From Promethearchaeota archaeon (lineage in GTDB: Archaea > Asgardarchaeota > Lokiarchaeia > Sigyniarchaeales > SOKP01), in the NCBI GenBank assembly GCA_019058245.1, contig JAHPZJ010000013.1, positions 257,166 to 321,165 on the forward strand: a stretch of DNA of 64,000 nt. Direction: 5' to 3'. A model generated the notes under the pieces. That model was not told where the DNA came from. It ran no database searches and saw only the letters and a program-made list of their open reading frames with translations. Of the stretch, positions 27,789-35,469 are shown piece by piece. A program made the translations under genes and the position numbers. The first letter of the stretch is position 1. Every line of letters starts with the position of its first letter.

Positions 27789-27879
27789 AAGAGATATATG
27801 CCATTAGAATTTAACTTAACTCGAATTATTTCGATTTTTTTTTATAAGAGGGTTAATATCGTTAAAATCAACTTTAAGG

Positions 27880-27911
27880 GAGTTATACTCTTATACTAGT
27901 GAACTCATCTA
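27880..27911. other. Imperfect inverted repeat sharing a motif with 13962-13990
   Basis: GAGTTATACT at 27880-27889 and AGTGAACTC at 27898-27906 form imperfect arms. AGTGAACTCATCTA (27898-27911) recurs on the minus strand at 13977-13990. A shared 14-base word may arise by chance in this much AT-rich sequence, so this is only a hint of an operator. Confidence 0.25.
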
Positions 27912-28043
27912 TGAAAAATGTTATATGCTAAATATTTTATATTCAATCTACAAAATTAAGTATTGGAAAGTAATCATAAAAATTAAAATATATTAAGATT
28001 TCACCTTTCTAATAAAGGTTTTTATTTCATATTAATTATAGTT

Positions 28044-28052
28044 TTTATATAA
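28044..28052 (+). promoter_or_regulatory. TATA-box candidate, leaderless transcript
   Basis: TTTATATAA starts 28 bases before the ATG at 28072, which places the transcription start on or next to the start codon. The same box with the same spacing precedes the gene at 55352. Confidence 0.5.
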
Positions 28053-28071
28053 AGGTTATAGTGTACCAGTT

Positions 28072-28305
28072 ATGAAACCAATAATCTTAAAGAAAATAAT
28101 TATTTGGTTATTATTAACTCTTAATCTATTATTTGCTTTTGTAATTGGTTTGACAATTCCCTTATTGGAATCAAAAAGTAATTATAATCTTGGAATTGTA
28201 ATGATTCCATTATTAATAATTCTCAATTATATAATTTTAGACAGGTTTCATTATTATCTAAAGCATATAAAGGATAGCGAGGGTGAATTGGATCCAAAAA
28301 CATAA
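28072..28305 (+). CDS. Small two-helix membrane protein
   Basis: 77 residues, not recognised. Two predicted membrane helices (about residues 8-30 and 40-58) are joined by a short polar loop, with a charged tail. The 3' end overlaps the start of the archaeosortase-like gene by 23 bases, so the two are translated from one message and may act together in the membrane. A strong TATA box precedes the gene. Confidence 0.72.
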   Translation: MKPIILKKIIIWLLLTLNLLFAFVIGLTIPLLESKSNYNLGIVMIPLLIILNYIILDRFHYYLKHIKDSEGELDPKT

Positions 28306-29182
28306 GCAGTTGTCAAGGAAAATTAAACACTTGAGCAAGATAAAAAAGCCTACGATTGAATTTAATAATAGAAAGTACGTTTTTACTATATGGTCTATAC
28401 TCTTATTAGCCATTGGAGCGCCACTTTCTGCTTACTTAATTTACTTGTTTTTTGATTGGAAGGCTCAATTCTGGTTGCACGAGATTGTAGTAAAACAGAC
28501 AGTTTATTTCCTGAATATTTTCTTTAATATGGGTGCTAAAGCTGAATTCGCTCCAAGTGGGAAATATTTTTGGAGGTTTTCAATTCCAGGTAGGAGTCCA
28601 ATATACTTTGAAACATTTTGTACTGGAATTCAGGCGATATGCATTTTTGCCGGGATTATCATTTTTACTCCTCATAGTCAAGACCCAAAGACTAGAGAGG
28701 ATATTGTTTGGAGGAAAACAAAAGCTCTTATTGTTTCATCAGTAATTTTTTATGTTGTAAATATTATTAGAATGCTAATTCAAATTGATTTATATTATAT
28801 TGGATATGAGTGGAATGATATACATTTTTCGATAAGTGCCGCAAGCTCTTTTATTGCGGTTATAATAGTAATTTTAATGCATAGATGGATCCCTGAATTT
28901 ATTATCTCTATAATATATACTGGCACTCTAGTGAGTGAACCTGTAAAACAAAAGAGAAAGAAAAAAGTAATGGAAATGGTTGAAAGTTCAAATAAAGCGG
29001 AATTAAAACAGATGGGTAAAATTTTAAGAATGGAAAAAAAGACTTTTTTAAGAGATATTTCAAGTTGGGCAGATGATTTTGGTTACACCATTGAAGAAGA
29101 TTATTTAATTATTCCACCAGATAAGATATCTAAATTTATACAGATGTTAATGCAAGATAAACCATTTAAAGATGAAAGCTGA
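28283..29182 (+). CDS. Exosortase/archaeosortase-family transpeptidase-like protein
   Basis: Multi-pass membrane protein of 299 residues resembling archaeosortases, which cut C-terminal sorting signals from surface proteins and attach them to lipid. The predicted catalytic triad is present with family spacing: Cys113 in FCTGIQAI, Arg163 in NIIRM and His181 in DIHFSIS. After the last helix (about residue 215) there is a cytoplasmic tail of some 85 residues that is not part of the family core. The start is GTG inside the upstream gene; a TTG five bases later is out of frame. Substrates are not identified. Confidence 0.8.
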   Translation: MNWIQKHKQLSRKIKHLSKIKKPTIEFNNRKYVFTIWSILLLAIGAPLSAYLIYLFFDWKAQFWLHEIVVKQTVYFLNIFFNMGAKAEFAPSGKYFWRFSIPGRSPIYFETFCTGIQAICIFAGIIIFTPHSQDPKTREDIVWRKTKALIVSSVIFYVVNIIRMLIQIDLYYIGYEWNDIHFSISAASSFIAVIIVILMHRWIPEFIISIIYTGTLVSEPVKQKRKKKVMEMVESSNKAELKQMGKILRMEKKTFLRDISSWADDFGYTIEEDYLIIPPDKISKFIQMLMQDKPFKDES

Positions 29183-29239
29183 TATATTTCAACTTCTTCT
29201 TTTAATATATTATAATAAAAAGAGAGATTTTATTGAATT

Positions 29240-30142
29240 ATGTTGAATTTTAAATCTGAACAAAAGATATTTAAAATAGGTAATGTTCTATTTGGAGGTC
29301 AACCAGGAGAAAATCCAATTGTAATGATAGCTACAGTTTTCTACACGAAACATGCTGCATTATTGGATGAAAAACTTGGAAAATTTGACAAAAATATTCT
29401 AGAAAAAGAATTAAGTGATTATACAGAAATCATTGAAGAAACAAAATTACAAGGAGTAATAGATGTAATTGGAGCATATCCAGAAGCATTAATAAAAGAA
29501 TGTGAATTTATAGCAGATAGCGTAGAATATCCCTTTTTAGTTGATGGATTAAATGATTCCTCAAGGATCCCCGCAATGGAAGGATTAAAGGAAATTGGAT
29601 TAATGGATCGAGCTATATTAAATAGTATTGATGAAAATACTAATGATGAAAATTTAGAGAAATTAAAGCAAATTGGGGTGAAAAACGCAGTATTATTAAC
29701 ATTTGGAAATAAATATATATTCCCCCAACAAAAATTAAAATTCTTACAAGAGATATTGATTCCAAAAGCTAAAAAAGCAAATATTGAAAATATAATAGTT
29801 GATACAGCGGTTTTAGATTTACCCTCAATTTCTATTAATTTCGAAACAGCGGGGTTAGTAAAGAAGGAATTAGGATTACCGACTGGATTTGCTCCTTCTA
29901 ATGCAATTTATGGATGGACTTTTATCAAAAAATTTGGGGAAGTTGCTCGATGTGGAGCAATTGCTTCAATTATGACATATTGTGCCACAGCTCCTAGTGA
30001 TTTTATTTTATTTGGCCCAATTAAATTTGCAAAATGTATTGTACCCGCAGTTGCTTTAATTTCTGGAGTTAATTCTTATTTTCGAAAAAGAGTAAAAAGA
30101 CAGAAAATATCTGAACGCACACCCCTAAAAACAATTTTTTAA
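29240..30142 (+). CDS. mtrH: MtrH-family methyltransferase
   Basis: 300-residue TIM-barrel methyltransferase of the tetrahydromethanopterin S-methyltransferase subunit H family. Seen: FKIGNVLFGGQPGENPIVMIATVFY at the N terminus, VDVIGAYPEALIKECEFIADS-type segment, and GLPTGFAPSNAIYGW, all typical. In methanogens MtrH moves a methyl group from tetrahydromethanopterin to a corrinoid. Here the other Mtr subunits are absent, as in many non-methanogens where MtrH-like proteins pair with corrinoid proteins to feed methyl groups into the Wood-Ljungdahl pathway. No corrinoid protein is nearby. It overlaps the convergent GTPase gene by 4 bases. Confidence 0.88.
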   Translation: MLNFKSEQKIFKIGNVLFGGQPGENPIVMIATVFYTKHAALLDEKLGKFDKNILEKELSDYTEIIEETKLQGVIDVIGAYPEALIKECEFIADSVEYPFLVDGLNDSSRIPAMEGLKEIGLMDRAILNSIDENTNDENLEKLKQIGVKNAVLLTFGNKYIFPQQKLKFLQEILIPKAKKANIENIIVDTAVLDLPSISINFETAGLVKKELGLPTGFAPSNAIYGWTFIKKFGEVARCGAIASIMTYCATAPSDFILFGPIKFAKCIVPAVALISGVNSYFRKRVKRQKISERTPLKTIF

Positions 30143-31638
30143 GCTATGTATCGTAAAAGCAAATCTTTTGTTTGAAATAAAAATTGTGCTAATTGTTTAT
30201 TAATTATTTTTTTTTTCTTTTCATTATCTACCAAAAACAAAATAAACATACTATTATCTTCAATTTGGATTCTTTTGAAAAGAATAATTGAATTCGCTAC
30301 TTTAAATATTGCTTCTTCTTTCTGTAAAGCTTTGAATTTTGAAAATATTTTAAATAGCATAGCAAATTGTGGCGCAGTTATTTCAAATACGTTCATAACT
30401 TCTGATTTTGGTATTGTAATAAATTCCATTATCTCTGAACTGTAAAAGTCCGCTAAAACTAATCCATCAATACTTAATAACAAAGATAAATAAGATGAAG
30501 TTGCTAAAGAAAAATTTTTAAGATTATGATTAATCAAATCTCTATTTGGACTTAATTTTGATATACCTGAGGAAAATGCTCTTAAAATTGTAAAAATTTG
30601 GAAAATACTTGTAATATATATTTCAAGCGGTTCATTAGAAGGTATTTCAGATAATTTTTTTTTGATATACTCTATATTATCTTTAATTTCTCCAGATTTT
30701 AGTATATCAGAATCTCCTTTAGATAAGATATAAACAATTGGAGTATTTTGATTGAATTTATTTAATACATTTTTTAAATTCTGAAGATAATCAATACTTT
30801 CTTCAAATCTATTGCGATTTTTGATATCAATAAAATAAAAAAGTAAATCTGCTTCATATAAATAAATTTCTGCTTTAGTTATATATTTCTTTCTAAACTT
30901 ATATTGCCCTCCTAAATCCCATAAAAAGATTGTTGCCCCTAAAGCTTCAATGGATTTGATACTGGCTCCAGATGTAGGTTTTAACCCAATTAGTTTACTG
31001 TATTTTCGATCGACTGATAATAAAAAACTTGTTTTTCCGCTATCATCCAATCCTGCAAATAAGATTTTCATTTTTCTATGGGTTGTAATAGGAGTTGAAG
31101 GACTTTGTTCAATTTTCACTAATTTTAATAAAAAACTGTGGAACATTGATGAAACATCTTCACGTGGAGGATAATATTTCTCTATCTTTTCATCAAAAGT
31201 TTTGAAAAATTCATAAACTATGGGCTTTATTCGATTTATATTATTGTAAAGAAAACTCCGACTATTTTCTTCTATTAATATAGAAAATGCCGTAGCTACA
31301 GGGCGTTCCGAGCCTAATCTAATAAAGTGGAAATATGTGAGGGCAGTAGATTTAAAATCAGGATATGGTAAAATTGCGAAATATTGTATTTTTTTAAGAT
31401 CTTTCTCTCGAGATATTATCTTATCACTAATAAACAGGCTTAAATTTTTAATTGAAATTTGAGTTATATCTCGCATAGACAATATTAGTTCATTTTCCTT
31501 TTTAGATGTCTCATTAATTTCCTTTAGTTCTTTCTCAGTATAGTAATCTGGAAAGCAATAAATAGGTGCTGGACCAAGTTCACCATAAACGCTTAAAACA
31601 AAACCCTTCACAATTGAAGCTTTGAATAATTCTTCCAT
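30139..31638 (-). CDS. Three-domain Arf-like GTPase with longin-like and C-terminal roadblock-like domains
   Basis: 499 residues. The N-terminal domain (about 1-165) has GELGPAPIYCFP, ITQISIKNLSLFI, FAILPYPDFKSTALTYF and SILIEENSRSFLY, the same pattern as in the 347-residue GTPases. The GTPase domain is Arf-like: P-loop GLDDSGKTS (196-204), switch I Thr in LKPTSGAS, and WDLGGQ. The fourth motif is SKGD instead of NKxD, so guanine specificity may be relaxed. The C-terminal 130 residues (LLLSIDGLVLADFYSS and after) resemble roadblock/longin folds. Protein of this type is known from Asgard archaea and recalls Rag/Gtr GTPases, which also carry a C-terminal roadblock domain. Confidence 0.85.
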   Translation of the reverse strand: MEELFKASIVKGFVLSVYGELGPAPIYCFPDYYTEKELKEINETSKKENELILSMRDITQISIKNLSLFISDKIISREKDLKKIQYFAILPYPDFKSTALTYFHFIRLGSERPVATAFSILIEENSRSFLYNNINRIKPIVYEFFKTFDEKIEKYYPPREDVSSMFHSFLLKLVKIEQSPSTPITTHRKMKILFAGLDDSGKTSFLLSVDRKYSKLIGLKPTSGASIKSIEALGATIFLWDLGGQYKFRKKYITKAEIYLYEADLLFYFIDIKNRNRFEESIDYLQNLKNVLNKFNQNTPIVYILSKGDSDILKSGEIKDNIEYIKKKLSEIPSNEPLEIYITSIFQIFTILRAFSSGISKLSPNRDLINHNLKNFSLATSSYLSLLLSIDGLVLADFYSSEIMEFITIPKSEVMNVFEITAPQFAMLFKIFSKFKALQKEEAIFKVANSIILFKRIQIEDNSMFILFLVDNEKKKKIINKQLAQFLFQTKDLLLRYIA

Positions 31639-31732
31639 TATATTAAATAACTATTTTTGAATTTTAAGATGTAAATTTCTTTATTTTATTTATGCAAATT
31701 TTATTATTAATAGGTTTATATTTAAATCATAA

Positions 31733-32695
31733 ATGTTTTTAAAAAAAATTGCTGATAGCATTAGGAATAATCAATTCATTATAGAAAAAAAAGAGATAAG
31801 TCCTATCGTACAATATATCAATAAAAATTCTTTTAAAAGTAGTAAAATCTTCAGGGATATGGGTGAAGACTCTGCAGCAATAAACGATAGTGAAAAATTA
31901 ATTTTACTTACGACTGATAGAATTAGAACTTCATTCATTGAGAAATTTCCATTTGGTGCGGGATTCAGCTCAGTTTTAGTTAGTGTAGATGATATTTATG
32001 CATGTGGTGGTACCCCATTAGCAGCAAGTATTATAATTTCAGTTAAAGATCCAAAAATCTGTAATAGATTATTAGAAGGCCTATGCGAAGGTTCAAAAAA
32101 ATTTCAAGTTCCAATCGTTAGAGGACATACTAATATGAACAGTAAATGTTATGAATTAAGTTCTACAATGGTTGGTGAAATAGACAAAAGAGATTATATT
32201 TCTGCCGGAAATGCTCAGAAGGATGATAAAATTATTCTAGCTGTTGATTTCGATGGAAAAGTTGGAAAAGCTAGTAAGTTTTATTATGATACAACAACAT
32301 TTAAAGATTCAGAGATTATCTTAAAGAAAAGAAGAAGCATGAATGTTATCGCAAAAAAACATCTTGTTAATGCATCAAAAGATGTTTCAAATGGAGGAAT
32401 ATTTGGGACTTTATTACAATTAATCAAATATTCTCAGGTTGGCGCAGATGTGAACATTAATCAAATTCAAATTCCACCAATATTAATTGAAAGTAAATAT
32501 GATTTAGATACCTATCTAAAAATGTATCTTACAACTTCATTTGTACTAACTGCTCCAGAAAGTAATTGTAAGGAAACAATTAAAGTATTTAATGAATATG
32601 GATTAGAAGCTCATATCATAGGACAAATTATAGGTGAAAAAAAGCTATTGAAAATAAATGATGGGGAAAATTCAATTAATGTAATTCGATTTTAA
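31733..32695 (+). CDS. AIR-synthase-related (PurM/HypE/SelD superfamily) protein
   Basis: 320-residue ATP-using enzyme of the PurM-like superfamily. Seen: MGEDSAAINDSEKLILLTTDRI (the N-terminal ATP/metal loop with Glu-Asp), SVLVSVDDIYACGGTPLAAS (the metal-binding Asp pair typical of HypE, ThiL and SelD), and KDVSNGGIFGTLLQL in the C-terminal domain. It does not fit PurM, SelD (no Cys/Sec) or HypE (no C-terminal Cys) closely. Methanogenesis marker protein 2 is the most similar kind that I recall. Substrate unknown. Confidence 0.75.
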   Translation: MFLKKIADSIRNNQFIIEKKEISPIVQYINKNSFKSSKIFRDMGEDSAAINDSEKLILLTTDRIRTSFIEKFPFGAGFSSVLVSVDDIYACGGTPLAASIIISVKDPKICNRLLEGLCEGSKKFQVPIVRGHTNMNSKCYELSSTMVGEIDKRDYISAGNAQKDDKIILAVDFDGKVGKASKFYYDTTTFKDSEIILKKRRSMNVIAKKHLVNASKDVSNGGIFGTLLQLIKYSQVGADVNINQIQIPPILIESKYDLDTYLKMYLTTSFVLTAPESNCKETIKVFNEYGLEAHIIGQIIGEKKLLKINDGENSINVIRF

Positions 32696-32821
32696 TTTTT
32701 TTTATTAATTTTCCGCTCTTATTTAACAATTAATTCAGAAAAAATAGCAGATTTCTTGTATATATCGGAACATTTTTTAATTTCTTTATATTTCCGAATG
32801 ATTATTATTGTAATTCTTTGA

Positions 32822-33496
32822 TTATAAAAGATTACAGTGGCATTTGTGGCAAATGGAGCTTGTACTATCGTTTATTTCCCCACACACTTTACAGATAATT
32901 TTTTTTGATTTTTTTACAATAATTTCAGCTTCCTTTTCAGCTTTAAATTTAGCCATTTTTTCAGCTAATTCTCTCGCTTCTTTTTCTCTTGCTTCCTTTT
33001 CAGCTTGTTGTTTCGCAATTACCATCTCTCTTTCCTTAGTCTCCCTTTCAGCTTTCTCTTTAGCTTCTCTTTCAGCTTTTTCTCTAGCTTCTCTTTCAAC
33101 TTTTTCTCTAGCTTCTCTTTCAGCTTTCTCTTTTGCTTCTCTTTCAGCTTTCTCTTTAGCTTCTCTTTTAGCTTTCTCTTTAGCTTCTCTTTCAGCTTTC
33201 TCTTTAGCCTCTCTCTCTGCTTTTTCCTTAGCCTCTCTTTCAGCTTTTTTTATAGCTTCTTTTTCGGTTTTTTCTACTTCTTTTTTTTCTTTTCTTGCCT
33301 CTAACTTATATTTAGCTTTCTCCTTAGTCTCACTTGCTTTTTCTTTAATTTTTGAAGCAAATTTACTTAATCGTTCTTTACTCCCACCTATTTTGTCTTT
33401 GAACGTAGATTTAGAAGAACTTTCTGATTCTTGATTTTTATCTTCTGAATCAGCAGAAGTATCAGCAATTTCTTCTTCATTATTGGATTCATTCAT
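32822..33496 (-). CDS. Charged coiled-coil protein with C-terminal zinc ribbon
   Basis: 224 residues. An acidic N terminus (about 1-30) is followed by about 150 residues of uninterrupted charged helix with the 8-residue repeat KAEREAKE, and at the end a zinc ribbon with paired cysteines (CKVC and CHKC). The helix should be a single alpha-helix or coiled coil of 15-20 nm. It is not recognised as a known family. The same ribbon type sits at the N terminus of the roadblock protein 2.6 kb away. It could be a spacer or scaffold protein; nothing proves this. Confidence 0.75.
   Translation of the reverse strand: MNESNNEEEIADTSADSEDKNQESESSSKSTFKDKIGGSKERLSKFASKIKEKASETKEKAKYKLEARKEKKEVEKTEKEAIKKAEREAKEKAEREAKEKAEREAKEKAKREAKEKAEREAKEKAEREAREKVEREAREKAEREAKEKAERETKEREMVIAKQQAEKEAREKEARELAEKMAKFKAEKEAEIIVKKSKKIICKVCGEINDSTSSICHKCHCNLL
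33046..33261 (-). repeat. 24-base tandem repeat, nine units
   Basis: Nine imperfect copies of a 24-base unit inside the coiled-coil gene, phased with the frame and encoding eight residues (KAEREAKE) each. Typical of length-variable coding repeats made by slippage or unequal crossing-over. Expect copy-number variation between strains. Confidence 0.85.
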
Positions 33497-33637
33497 TTGA
33501 TTTTACCTAATTCAATTAGTTTTATTAGTTAAGATTAATATCAATTAGATTAATATTTTATTCTTTTCATAATAATTAGCTATTAATAAGTTAAATAGTA
33601 TAGTAATTATCAAAAAATAATACATAAGTAAAGTAAT

Positions 33638-34162
33638 ATGAATTTTAATTTTAAAAAGGATTTTAACGGTGTGATTTCTGTTATTGGAGCTAGTGAAATT
33701 GATAAAGAAACAGAAAAAAAAACATTTGAAATTGGGAAATTACTTGCTCAAAACAGATATATTGTTGCATGTGGTGGATTATCTGGGGTAATGAAAGCTG
33801 TTTGTAAAGGCGTAAAAAGTGAAAACGGTTTGACAATTGGAATAATTCCTTTTGTAGAGAAATCAGCAGCAAATAAATATGTTGATATTATCATTCCATG
33901 CCCATTTTCCCAAGCAAGAAATATAATTGTGGTTCTTAGTGGTGATGCATGCGTAGCCATTAGTGGTAAAGCAGGAACTTTATCAGAAATTTGTTTTGCA
34001 TGGATTTATCAAAAACCAATAGTAGCTTTATCCAGTGTTAGAGGATGGTCATCAAAAATAGCCAATCAAAAGTTAGATGATAGAAGACTTGATAAGATCT
34101 ATGGCGTTGAGACCCCTCAAGAAGTAATTTCTAAATTAAAGGAACTTCTAAAAACTCAATAA
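33638..34162 (+). CDS. TIGR00725/LOG-like nucleotide-binding protein
   Basis: 174-residue Rossmann-like protein of the SLOG group (LOG, YvdD, TIGR00725). Seen: a VISVIGAS start, VACGGLSGVMKAVCKG, IGIIPFVEKSAANKYVDIIIPC, ARNIIVVLSGDACVAISGKAGTLSEI. The last segment is the family's PGGxGTxxE motif in altered form (SGKAGTLSE). LOG proteins release cytokinin bases from nucleotides; TIGR00725 members lack a proven activity and may bind or cut nucleotide derivatives. It is not in an operon with anything clearly related; the Arf-like GTPase gene starts 164 bp downstream. Confidence 0.84.
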   Translation: MNFNFKKDFNGVISVIGASEIDKETEKKTFEIGKLLAQNRYIVACGGLSGVMKAVCKGVKSENGLTIGIIPFVEKSAANKYVDIIIPCPFSQARNIIVVLSGDACVAISGKAGTLSEICFAWIYQKPIVALSSVRGWSSKIANQKLDDRRLDKIYGVETPQEVISKLKELLKTQ

Positions 34163-34311
34163 AGATACATGTTTAGTTTTGAGAATATACAAAGTATATA
34201 TATCAAATTATATCTGAAAAATAGGAAAGAATAAAAAAAATAAAATAGGATGAAATTATTTTATAACTTACAAAAAAAATATATTTATAATTACATTACT
34301 CTTATAAATCT

Positions 34312-34317
34312 AGGTGA
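34312..34317 (+). promoter_or_regulatory. Ribosome binding site for the GTG-initiated GTPase gene
   Basis: AGGTGA lies 9 bases before the GTG at 34327. This supports the GTG start and excludes a downstream start. Confidence 0.6.
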
Positions 34318-34326
34318 AATTTAACT

Positions 34327-35295
34327 GTGGAAAAAGATCTCAAACAATCAATATTATATTTAAAGAAAGAAGAACCTTCTAAACCAGAAGTCTCAAAATT
34401 AATGTTCACGGGGCTTGACGATGCAGGCAAAACAAGCATAATTTTGTCGCTTCAAAGAGAATTCTCAAAGATCGCAATACTTTCTCCGACAAGAGGTGCA
34501 CAAAGAAGAATTTTTAGTTTTTTGGGAAAAGAGATTGCGGAATGGGATCTTGGAGGGCAATTAGCTTATCGGATTGCCTATTTAAAAAATCCAGGTAAAT
34601 ATTTTGAGGGAACAGAGATTGCTATATATGTAATTGATATTCAAAACAAAGAAAGATTCTCAGAGGCTATTAGTTATTTTAAGGATGTAATAAAACAGTT
34701 TGAAGAATTAGAGATTGAGCCTCCAATATATGTTTTTCTTCATAAATTTGATCCCGCACTAAAAAGAAATGCCCAAAATGAGATGAACGCATTAATTATT
34801 GATTTAAAAGATAAATTAAAAGCAACTAAGTATAAAAAATTATTCTATTATGAAACTTCTATTTACAATTTTGGTTCAATAATTGCTGCTATGTCTGAAA
34901 TTCTTTTAGATTTATATCCAAAATCAGAATTAATAGAAAAGACAATTTTCGAATTTGCAAAAAAAGTTGAATCTGAGGGAGTTGTGATTATTGATGATAA
35001 TTCACTTATTATAGGATCATACTATAAAGATGACGAAATAAAACATCTCCTCACTGCAAGTGTTCCATATTTCCTTACTTTGCACGAATCATTCCAATTC
35101 ACAAATCCCATGGAAGAAAAATATGGAGATCGGATGTTAATTCAGCGTTTTGGCAAAAATTTCATATTTAAACAATTTCAATTAAAGAAAGAAACAACAC
35201 CATATTATTTACTACTTGTAAAGGAGGAACCTGTTTTTAATAAGGAAGACCTCGAATCTTTTGCAAACTTATTACAGGAAATTCTTTATAAATAA
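34327..35295 (+). CDS. Arf-like GTPase with C-terminal roadblock-like domain
   Basis: 322 residues. GTPase domain: GLDDAGKTS (29-37), switch I Thr in LSPTRGAQ, WDLGGQ, and HKFD where NKxD is usual. About 120 further residues (EGVVIIDDNSLIIGSYYKDDE and on) match the C-terminal domain of the larger Arf-like proteins at 30139 and 39636, while their N-terminal longin-like domain is missing here. This is close to the Rag/Gtr GTPase layout. The GTG start has a good AGGTGA site. The zinc-ribbon roadblock gene follows 174 bp downstream on the same strand. Confidence 0.87.
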   Translation: MEKDLKQSILYLKKEEPSKPEVSKLMFTGLDDAGKTSIILSLQREFSKIAILSPTRGAQRRIFSFLGKEIAEWDLGGQLAYRIAYLKNPGKYFEGTEIAIYVIDIQNKERFSEAISYFKDVIKQFEELEIEPPIYVFLHKFDPALKRNAQNEMNALIIDLKDKLKATKYKKLFYYETSIYNFGSIIAAMSEILLDLYPKSELIEKTIFEFAKKVESEGVVIIDDNSLIIGSYYKDDEIKHLLTASVPYFLTLHESFQFTNPMEEKYGDRMLIQRFGKNFIFKQFQLKKETTPYYLLLVKEEPVFNKEDLESFANLLQEILYK

Positions 35296-35469
35296 TTATA
35301 TAATTTATTTCTAATTGAAAATATTATATATTTAGTTTAGCATTGCTAATATTAATAAAATCTAATTTTTATTTATTTTATTATATAAAAACAAAAAAGC
35401 AAATTTGTTTGATAAAAATCTAAATAAATAAAGAGAGAAATCAAAAAGACAAAGAGTGAGAAATATCTA

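Noticed and set aside
32844..33434. Long plus-strand ORFs rich in Ser, Phe and Leu opposite the coiled-coil gene
   Set aside because: They are shadows of the 24-base repeat. The minus-strand frame gives a sensible charged helix and zinc ribbon; the plus-strand frames give low-complexity strings without start context.
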